A DNA stretch of 6,606 nt from Patescibacteria group bacterium. GTDB lineage: Bacteria; Patescibacteriota; Gracilibacteria; UM-FILTER-43-11. The position numbers were made by a program, and so were the translations under genes. Shown here piece by piece: positions 1 through 4,958 of the stretch; within the stretch, counting starts at the first letter, position 1; the number at the start of each line of letters is the position of its first letter. Where the stretch lies: the NCBI GenBank assembly GCA_029260955.1, contig JAJDCF010000049.1, positions 1 through 6,606 on the forward strand, given 5' to 3'. The notes under the pieces were generated by a model, which was given only the letters and a program-made list of their open reading frames with translations, made no database searches and was not told the DNA's origin.

Positions 1-270
1 AAGGCTAAGAACAATAGTGTTAATTCGGTCCGACACATCCATCATCATCAAAACACTCGCCACAATAATCATAAGCTCCAAAAGAATAAAGAAAGCGAAG
101 CCACCTGCAAAAAAGTAATTCAGAGTTGCATATCCGAGCATAAGTAGCGCGCCAATGGCAAAAAGCCAGTCCTTGGTTGAGTCGATTGACCTACCTTTTT
201 CTTCGGGCCAGGCGGCACCCACAACAAGGGTTAACGCTCCAGTTAAACCCGTCAAAATAACATAATTCAT
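1..270 (-). CDS. Partial unrecognised membrane protein (N-terminal 90 residues, runs off left edge)
   Basis: Reading the minus strand from the ATG at 270-268 gives 90 codons without a stop up to base 1, so the C-terminus lies outside the window. An in-frame TAG lies 24 bases upstream of the ATG with no other start between, which fixes the start. The protein begins MNYVILTGLTGALTLV and shows three hydrophobic stretches at about residues 2-20, 34-54 and 57-77. They are separated by a short polar, charged loop (PEEKGRSIDSTKD, residues 22-34) and by a tight Ala-Gly-Gly turn. The last visible part (DVSDRINTIVLSL) is more polar. It is most likely an inner-membrane protein. It starts 30 bases after the prepilin peptidase stop, on the same strand and with no promoter visible between, so it is probably the third gene of an rnj operon. 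I do not recognise the family. Confidence is good that it is coding, low for any function. Confidence 0.72.
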   Translation of the reverse strand, partial: MNYVILTGLTGALTLVVGAAWPEEKGRSIDSTKDWLFAIGALLMLGYATLNYFFAGGFAFFILLELMIIVASVLMMMDVSDRINTIVLSL

Positions 271-300
271 TTTTCTATGATTAGTGAGTATCTACAAAGG

Positions 301-1062
301 CTACAGAAAGGCGAAGTACCAATCCATAATGCTTTGCCCCCAAAACATGGCCACATAAGTTCCTAAAAGAAGGAAGGGTGCAAATGGGATTTGGGTGCGT
401 CTGCTGAATTTTTTAAACACAAGTCCTACAATGCTGTAGATCGATCCGAACAAATAGCCAAAAAATAGGCCGGCAAGCACCATCGGATAACCTAGCAAAG
501 CTCCCATCAGGGCGCCAATTCGAATGTCTCCTCCACCAAGCCAGCGGCCACCAGAGCCAAAATGCAAAATGCTAAAAAAGATCACTGGAATAGCGATTCC
601 GATTGCCAGATTGACTGGGGTAATCATGCCATTTAACAGTACAAACAAGATTGAAATGAAAATAGCTGGAAGTGAAATCTGATCAGGAATTTCTTTAAAT
701 AGAAAATCGTAAAATGCAAGGACGATAAATACAAAAGCTATAAAAAGATGAAAGACAGCCTGCGAAACATCACCCGTGCCAATTAAGGTAACTGTCAAAA
801 AGAATATAGCTGCCATACTCAGTTCCAAAAGCGGATAGCGGAAGGCTATGGGCTGCTTACAAAAATGACATTTAAATTTATTTAGCAAATAGCTAAACAC
901 AGGAATAAGGTCCCTGGTACGTAGCTTATTGGCGCATCTAGGGCAGAAAGATCTGCCGCCAAAAATCCCCTTCTGCTGAGTATGCAGACGGTGAATAATG
1001 ACGCTAGCAAAACTGCCCAAAGCCAAACCGACGAGAGTGATAAAAATATAAATCATCGCCAC
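301..1062 (-). CDS. pilD: Prepilin peptidase (type IV leader peptidase, A24 family)
   Basis: This membrane aspartic protease cleaves the leader of type IV pilin-like precursors after the conserved glycine and, in many family members, N-methylates the new N-terminus. It shows the family order: a first membrane segment with ALGSFASVIIHRL (residues 14-26), a cytoplasmic zinc-binding-type insert with C40PRC43 and C65HFC68, then membrane helices to the end. The two catalytic aspartates are seen as D119 in FYDF and D179 in the GGGD motif. The C-terminal IPFAPFLLLGTY matches the family ending. At 253 residues it is of normal length. The first possible start is a GTG at 1062-1060, which shares one base with the rnj stop (TAGTG). 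An ATG two codons later (1056-1054) gives MIYIFITLVGLALGSF, closer to family starts, and I consider it at least as likely. No Shine-Dalgarno is seen, so translation may be coupled to rnj. The substrates (pili or competence pseudopili) are not in the window. pilD/comC-type symbols are used for homologues. Confidence 0.95.
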   Translation of the reverse strand: MAMIYIFITLVGLALGSFASVIIHRLHTQQKGIFGGRSFCPRCANKLRTRDLIPVFSYLLNKFKCHFCKQPIAFRYPLLELSMAAIFFLTVTLIGTGDVSQAVFHLFIAFVFIVLAFYDFLFKEIPDQISLPAIFISILFVLLNGMITPVNLAIGIAIPVIFFSILHFGSGGRWLGGGDIRIGALMGALLGYPMVLAGLFFGYLFGSIYSIVGLVFKKFSRRTQIPFAPFLLLGTYVAMFWGQSIMDWYFAFL

Positions 1063-2852
1063 TAAGCATACATGATAATTGGAATAATCATAGGCTCTCT
1101 TCGTAGGCGCTTGCGGATGAAGTTAGAAATATTACGTTCTAATTCCTTCTTCAAATCTTTAAGTCCGATTTTGCGATTTTGCTGAGTGATTTGATCAAAA
1201 GACTTACGGGCAACCTGCTTAACTTCATTGGCAATTTCTTCAGACTCCTTTAAGTACAAGAAGCCTCGCGAAAGAATGTCTGGCTCACTAATGAGCCTCT
1301 TAGATTCTTCGTAGGCGTGAAAAAGCATTACTACAATACCGTCTTCCGACATGATTTTTCGATCCTGAATTACGCGTGATCCGATGTCTCCAAATCCAAG
1401 GCCATCCACTAGAATATCGTTGGCAGGAACCTTCTCTTTGGACTTTCGGATGCCTTGCTTGCTAACTTCTAGCACGTCTCCATTGTTATCCAAGCAGGTA
1501 GCCAGCATACGCGGATCAGCTACGGTTTTAATCATTTCGATGTGACCTCTACGCATGTAAAGTTCACCGTGAATAGGTACGTAACATTTAGGCTTAATCA
1601 GAGCGTACATAAGCTTCAATTCCTCCTGATGAGCGTGACCGGATACGTGAATATCCATGTCATTATTCGTAATAACTTTGGCTCCTTGGGCATACAAGTT
1701 ATTGATGACATTTACTACCGCTAACTCGTTGCCCGGAATTGGGCTGGCAGAAATTACGACCGTATCACCTTCACGGATTTTAATCTGTGAGTGCTCACCG
1801 ATAGACATTCTTGTAAGAGCGCTCAAAGTTTCACCCTGAGCCCCAGTCGTCAGAATAAGTACCTGACTAGGCGGCAGGGAATTGGCTTGAGCATTGAGCT
1901 TGCGCACCGTTCCTTTGGGGTAAGTTGAGTAACCGAGTTCTTCAGAAAGCTGGACATTATTTATCATTGAACGGCCTGACAAAAATACTTTTCTATTGTT
2001 TTTGGCCGCAAAATTGACGATTTGATTTATGCGCCCGATCAAAGAAGAGAAGGACGCAATAATAAGACGTCCCTTAGTTTTTTCAATGATGTCTTCCAGT
2101 GTTTTAGCAACTTCAGCTTCAGATTTACAGAAGCCGGGTCTAAGAGCATTGGTACTATCAACCATCAGCACATCAATGCCTTTTTTACCAATTTCTGCAA
2201 TACGCTGAAAGTCGGTTGGCTTGTCGATAGCCGGTGAATGATCAAATTTGAAATCCCCAGTATGAACAATATTGCCTACTGGCGTACCCAAATAAACTCC
2301 CATGCTATTTGGGATGCTGTGATTGACCCTAAAAAACTCAATATCAAAGGCACCCAATTTCAATTTACTGGTTTCGTTTACTAAATTAAGCTTTGCCGAT
2401 TTATCTAGGGCAAACTCCTTCAGTCGGTTCTTGATGAGTCCTAAAGCCAGTTTATTGGTATAAATTGGCGGATTGCCAAGTTTAGGGAGTACATATTGAA
2501 TAGCCCCTATGTGATCCAGGTGGCCATGAGTAAATAGGATTCCCCGAATTTTCTTTTTCCTGGCTTCCAGGTAAGAAATATCTGGAACGATGAAGTCAAC
2601 ACCGAGCATGTCAGGTCCTGCAAAGGACATACCAGCATCGATAATGACAATATCATCACCATATTCTAGGGCCATAATATTCTTCCCCACTTCTTCCAGG
2701 CCACCTAGTGGGATGATGCGGAGCTTTTTACCTCCAAAATGTTTTCCTCCTGATTTCCCCTCTACGTGAGAGGGTTTATTGTGGTGAGTTGGTCTCGCAT
2801 TTTTTGTACCTTTTTTCTTGCGGAACCATCCACGTTTCTTATTTTCTTCCAT
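1062..2852 (-). CDS. rnj: Ribonuclease J (metallo-beta-lactamase/beta-CASP RNase)
   Basis: RNase J has 5'-to-3' exonuclease and endonuclease activity and acts in mRNA turnover and rRNA maturation in bacteria that lack or supplement RNase E. The 596 residues show a Lys/Arg/His-rich tail (1-43), typical of extended RNase J proteins, and then the beta-lactamase core starting at RIIPLGGLEEVGKN (45-58). Metal ligands are visible: H109, H111, D113 and H114 in THGHLDH, H178 in VNHSIP, D200 in HTGDFK, and H428 in PIHGE. The beta-CASP part has VDSTNA (231-236), SFSSLIGR (267-274), TTGAQGE (335-341) and HVSGHAH (402-408). A C-terminal domain fills about 480-596, as in full-length family members, so all catalytic residues appear intact. 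The ATG at 2852 is the first in-frame start after the leader and is preceded by an AT-rich stretch without a Shine-Dalgarno. A strong promoter lies about 75 bases upstream, making this the first gene of a unit with pilD. Confidence 0.97.
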   Translation of the reverse strand: MEENKKRGWFRKKKGTKNARPTHHNKPSHVEGKSGGKHFGGKKLRIIPLGGLEEVGKNIMALEYGDDIVIIDAGMSFAGPDMLGVDFIVPDISYLEARKKKIRGILFTHGHLDHIGAIQYVLPKLGNPPIYTNKLALGLIKNRLKEFALDKSAKLNLVNETSKLKLGAFDIEFFRVNHSIPNSMGVYLGTPVGNIVHTGDFKFDHSPAIDKPTDFQRIAEIGKKGIDVLMVDSTNALRPGFCKSEAEVAKTLEDIIEKTKGRLIIASFSSLIGRINQIVNFAAKNNRKVFLSGRSMINNVQLSEELGYSTYPKGTVRKLNAQANSLPPSQVLILTTGAQGETLSALTRMSIGEHSQIKIREGDTVVISASPIPGNELAVVNVINNLYAQGAKVITNNDMDIHVSGHAHQEELKLMYALIKPKCYVPIHGELYMRRGHIEMIKTVADPRMLATCLDNNGDVLEVSKQGIRKSKEKVPANDILVDGLGFGDIGSRVIQDRKIMSEDGIVVMLFHAYEESKRLISEPDILSRGFLYLKESEEIANEVKQVARKSFDQITQQNRKIGLKDLKKELERNISNFIRKRLRREPMIIPIIMYA

Positions 2853-2860
2853 ATAATTTT

Positions 2861-2883
2861 TTAAATTCTATATTAAATTCTAT
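2861..2883. repeat. Direct repeat of 11 bases in the rnj leader
   Basis: TTAAATTCTAT occurs at 2861-2871 and again, exactly, at 2873-2883, one base apart. On the transcribed strand this reads ATAGAATTTAA twice, ending about 9 bases before the rnj ATG. It lies downstream of the predicted transcription start, so it is in the 5' untranslated region. It could be a site affecting ribosome entry or leader stability, or simply a chance result of AT-rich sequence. Confidence 0.55.
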
Positions 2884-2924
2884 TTAGAGCAACTTATCAT
2901 TTTTGTCTTTTCGAACTTTAACCA

Positions 2925-2953
2925 ATTATAGCACTTATAAAATAAAATAGCAA
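2925..2953 (-). promoter_or_regulatory. Strong sigma70-type promoter for rnj (extended -10)
   Basis: On the minus strand the -35 box TTGCTA (2953-2948) and the -10 box TATAAT (2930-2925) are separated by exactly 17 bases. The -10 is a perfect match and is preceded by TGC, giving the extended -10 form TGnTATAAT. Transcription would start near 2918-2919, leaving a leader of about 65 bases before the rnj ATG. It is the best promoter match in the 150-base gap between the RHH gene and rnj, and would drive rnj, pilD and the membrane protein gene. Confidence 0.85.
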
Positions 2954-3002
2954 TTCGTTTTCCCGATGTACCCTCTAGAAATGACTTAAACAACCCAGAT
3001 TA

Positions 3003-3263
3003 TTAGTTTAACAATTTCGCCTTCGCCTTTATTTCCTCTATGACATCTAAAGGAATGCCATATTCCAGATCCATCTCTTTGGGATTATTTTTTGACTTCT
3101 CATGTGAATTATTTCTTGACTCAGCTTGTTCCAAATTATGGAACCACATTCGAACCAAGTGCCTAAAGAATTCACTGCGCGAAGAAAAGCTTGTATCAAA
3201 AAGCATTTCATTAATTTCGCGAATCATTTGTTTAGGCAAGGTGACAGATATCACTTTTAACAT
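3003..3263 (-). CDS. Small ribbon-helix-helix (CopG/Arc/ParD-like) DNA-binding protein
   Basis: An 86-residue protein with a ribbon-helix-helix pattern. A DNA-contacting beta strand lies at residues 3-9 (KVISVTL), helix A at about 10-22 after the LPKQ turn, and helix B starts in SSRSEF (27-32) and runs to about W40. RHH proteins bind DNA as dimers through the paired strands, often as repressors of their own gene or as antitoxins. A polar linker rich in Asn, Ser and Lys (about 48-64) joins the core to a short C-terminal helix with LDVIEEIKAKAKLL (72-85), which could be a multimerisation or partner-binding tail. No toxin gene follows: rnj is next, after 150 bases and with its own promoter. Three 11-bp repeats lie directly in front of the start, which fits autoregulation. 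The ATG at 3263 is chosen because it begins just before the strand. No Shine-Dalgarno is visible. It may be an orphan antitoxin-like protein or a transcription factor, and its targets beyond its own gene are unknown. Confidence 0.88.
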   Translation of the reverse strand: MLKVISVTLPKQMIREINEMLFDTSFSSRSEFFRHLVRMWFHNLEQAESRNNSHEKSKNNPKEMDLEYGIPLDVIEEIKAKAKLLN

Positions 3264-3267
3264 ATAT

Positions 3268-3300
3268 TAGTGGGCTAATAGTGGAATAATAGTGGGCTAT
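3268..3300. promoter_or_regulatory. Putative RHH operator: three 11-bp tandem repeats
   Basis: TAGTGGGCTAA (3268-3278), TAGTGGAATAA (3279-3289) and TAGTGGGCTAT (3290-3300) follow each other with no spacer. The first ten bases of units one and three are identical, and the middle unit differs in two core bases. A period of 11 is one helical turn, so protein dimers on each unit would sit on the same DNA face, as in cooperative RHH operators. The array ends five bases before the RHH start codon. A -10-like TATTAT (minus strand, 3291-3286) lies inside it but has no good -35, so the promoter of this gene is uncertain. The repeat is seen directly; its operator role is inferred. Confidence 0.65.
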
Positions 3301-3328
3301 TATTGATAGAAATAGATATAGTAAGGGG

Positions 3329-4852
3329 TCAGAACTTTTTCTTGTACAAATACTGCAAAGCCTCTGAAACATGTTTTGGCTGAATTTTTACCTCGCTGTC
3401 CAAATCGGCAATAGTTCTGGCCATTTTAATGGCCCTATAATATGAGCGAGCAGAAAAATTACAGTGTTCAATTGCCGCGTGAAGCATGCTTTTACCCTCG
3501 GAATCTAATTCACAATACTTTTCAATCTGGGCCGTATTCATTTCGGCATTTCGTGTTATCTCATGTGTCCGAAAACGCGCAATTTGTTTTTGGTAGGCTT
3601 TGTTTACCCGCTTTCGCACCTCAATCGACGTTTCCGCGCCTGCAACACTCTTGATCAGGGCGGCATGCGCAACGGGCTTCACCTCTAAATGCATATCAAT
3701 TCGATCCAAAAATGGCCCCGACAATCTTTGGTGGTAATTCTTGATTTTATACTTCATACAAGTGCATCGTCCTTTGTGCCTTTCTACATCATAATAGCCA
3801 CAAGGGCATGGATTCATGGCGGCAACCAAACAAAACTGCGCAGGGTAAGTCACCGTAGCCTTGGCTCGGCTAACTGTAATATGGCCATCTTCAATGGGTT
3901 GCCTCAGCACATCAATCACCTGCTGAGGAAATTCCGCAACCTCATCCAAAAACAAAACGCCCCTGTGAGCCAGGGTAATTTCGCCGGGCATCGGACTCGA
4001 GCCTCCGCCCACAATGCTCACGGCCGAAGCCGTATGATGAATCACTCTAAATGGCCGAGTCGCAATTAGTGACTGTGATTTTGGAAGCCGACCCACCACA
4101 GAATATATCCTGGTCACCTCCAGCATTTCTTCTTGGGTCATATCTGGTAAAATTCCGCGTAAGGCTCTAGCCATCAGCGTTTTACCGGCTCCTGGCGCAC
4201 CTTTCATCAAAATATTGTGTCCGCCTGCTGCGGCAATTTCCAGGGCACGCTTGGCTTGTGCCTGACCCTTTATCATACTCATGTCTACCGTCGCGGTCGG
4301 GTCAGCTTCTATAATTTGGGGTACGATTGGCAGCGCGCAAAGTTGCTGATTTAGGTACAAAATAGCCTCTTTCAAATGTCCCACAGGAATAACCTCAATG
4401 CCTTTTATTATGGCAGCCTCTTGGGCATTATCCTTGGGAACCACTACGCGCTTAAAACCCTGTTTTCTGGCAAATTCCGTACTCGCCAAAATTCCAGTAA
4501 TTGGCCTCACTTTTCCATCAAGCGCCAATTCACCCAAAAATACCGTGTCCTTAAAGCTGTTACTCGGAACTAATTTCGAAAATGCAATTAGACCAAGGGC
4601 TATCGGTAAATCGTAGCGCGGCCCCACCTTCTTCAAATCGGCAGGCGCCAGATTCACCACAATCTTTCCCCTGGGCAACGGAAAGTTAGCGTTCTTCACG
4701 GCGCTCATCACTCGTTCCTTCGCTTCCATCACGGCCGCGTCCGGCAAACCCACAATCGAAAATGACGGAATACTCATTCGCGTATCCACTTCAATTTCAA
4801 CAAGCTGACCATCCAGGCCAGACAGCTCCACACTATAAATCTTTGATGACAT
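3329..4852 (-). CDS. yifB: YifB/ComM-family AAA+ ATPase (magnesium chelatase ChlI-like)
   Basis: The family contains ComM, a hexameric helicase that promotes branch migration of incoming DNA during natural transformation in species where it has been studied; despite the ChlI-like fold these proteins are not magnesium chelatases. The 507 residues have the usual order. An N-terminal ChlI-type domain covers about 1-170 (GLPDAAVMEAKERV, 35-48; VNLAPADLKK, 66-75). The AAA+ module has Walker A GAPGAGKT (218-225, K224), Walker B LFLDE (300-304), sensor-1 asparagine N347 in AAMNPCPCG, and GPFLDRID (379-386). Cysteines C349, C351, C363 and C365 form the family's cysteine cluster. The C-terminal region has SARSYYRAIKMARTIADL (467-484). 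The usual FRSPHHT motif reads FRVIHHT here (268-274). The length is normal, and the TGA at 3331-3329 ends it at the expected place. The ATG at 4852 fits the family start. A near-consensus promoter lies upstream, and there is no Shine-Dalgarno. The RHH gene follows after 65 bases. Confidence 0.96.
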   Translation of the reverse strand: MSSKIYSVELSGLDGQLVEIEVDTRMSIPSFSIVGLPDAAVMEAKERVMSAVKNANFPLPRGKIVVNLAPADLKKVGPRYDLPIALGLIAFSKLVPSNSFKDTVFLGELALDGKVRPITGILASTEFARKQGFKRVVVPKDNAQEAAIIKGIEVIPVGHLKEAILYLNQQLCALPIVPQIIEADPTATVDMSMIKGQAQAKRALEIAAAGGHNILMKGAPGAGKTLMARALRGILPDMTQEEMLEVTRIYSVVGRLPKSQSLIATRPFRVIHHTASAVSIVGGGSSPMPGEITLAHRGVLFLDEVAEFPQQVIDVLRQPIEDGHITVSRAKATVTYPAQFCLVAAMNPCPCGYYDVERHKGRCTCMKYKIKNYHQRLSGPFLDRIDMHLEVKPVAHAALIKSVAGAETSIEVRKRVNKAYQKQIARFRTHEITRNAEMNTAQIEKYCELDSEGKSMLHAAIEHCNFSARSYYRAIKMARTIADLDSEVKIQPKHVSEALQYLYKKKF

Positions 4853-4913
4853 AAATTAAATTCACTTAAATGCTATAAATTCTTTTAAATACTTATTCTC
4901 AATACGAGAAGAC

Positions 4914-4942
4914 TTTATATCAGCTGTCTCATTTGTTGTCAA
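4914..4942 (-). promoter_or_regulatory. Near-consensus sigma70-type promoter for yifB (extended -10)
   Basis: On the minus strand a perfect -35 box TTGACA (4942-4937) is followed by 17 bases and the -10 box TATAAA (4919-4914), which is preceded by TGA, so it also has the extended -10 TGn element. Transcription would start near 4907, giving a leader of about 55 bases before the yifB ATG. The start region can form a small stem (GAGAA/TTCTC, 4896-4910, five-base loop) at the 5' end of the transcript. A 12-bp palindrome overlaps the -35 box. Confidence 0.85.
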
Positions 4943-4950
4943 ATATTTGA
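4939..4950. promoter_or_regulatory. 12-bp perfect palindrome overlapping the yifB -35 box
   Basis: TCAAATATTTGA reads the same on both strands and shares bases 4939-4942 with the -35 hexamer. It lies just after the stop of the upstream gene but is too AT-rich, and has no loop or U-tract, to be an intrinsic terminator. A repressor dimer bound here would block the promoter. This role is inferred from position and symmetry only; short AT-rich palindromes also arise by chance. Confidence 0.35.
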
Positions 4951-4958
4951 AAACACAC

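Noticed and set aside
2706..2712. TAGTGGG within the rnj coding region, matching part of the 11-bp operator repeat
   Set aside because: It is a single seven-base match within codons for conserved residues and lacks the tandem arrangement.
2880..2900. Six-codon mini frame (ATG to TAG) in the rnj leader
   Set aside because: It has no ribosome-binding signal, and such short frames are common by chance. A leader-peptide role cannot be supported without comparison.
2853..3002. Intrinsic terminator after the RHH gene
   Set aside because: No GC-rich stem followed by a U-tract can be found here, nor after yifB or the coiled-coil gene.
3040..3270. Plus-strand 76-codon frame antisense to the RHH gene
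   Set aside because: The minus-strand reading gives a clear RHH fold pattern, while the plus-strand product has no domain pattern.
3329..3331. Possible use of TGA as a sense codon (alternative code)
   Set aside because: The TGA occurs exactly at the normal end of YifB, no gene contains an internal TGA, and all other frames read with the standard bacterial code.
3320..3334. AAGGGGTCAGA, resembling the GGGGTCAGACCCC palindromes seen near REP-associated transposases
   Set aside because: Only one half of the palindrome is present, it overlaps the yifB stop, and no transposase or second copy is in the window.
3689..4069. Plus-strand open frame of 126 codons inside yifB
   Set aside because: It lies wholly antisense to the conserved AAA+ module, has no recognisable motif and no leader. 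It is a by-product of codon use in yifB.
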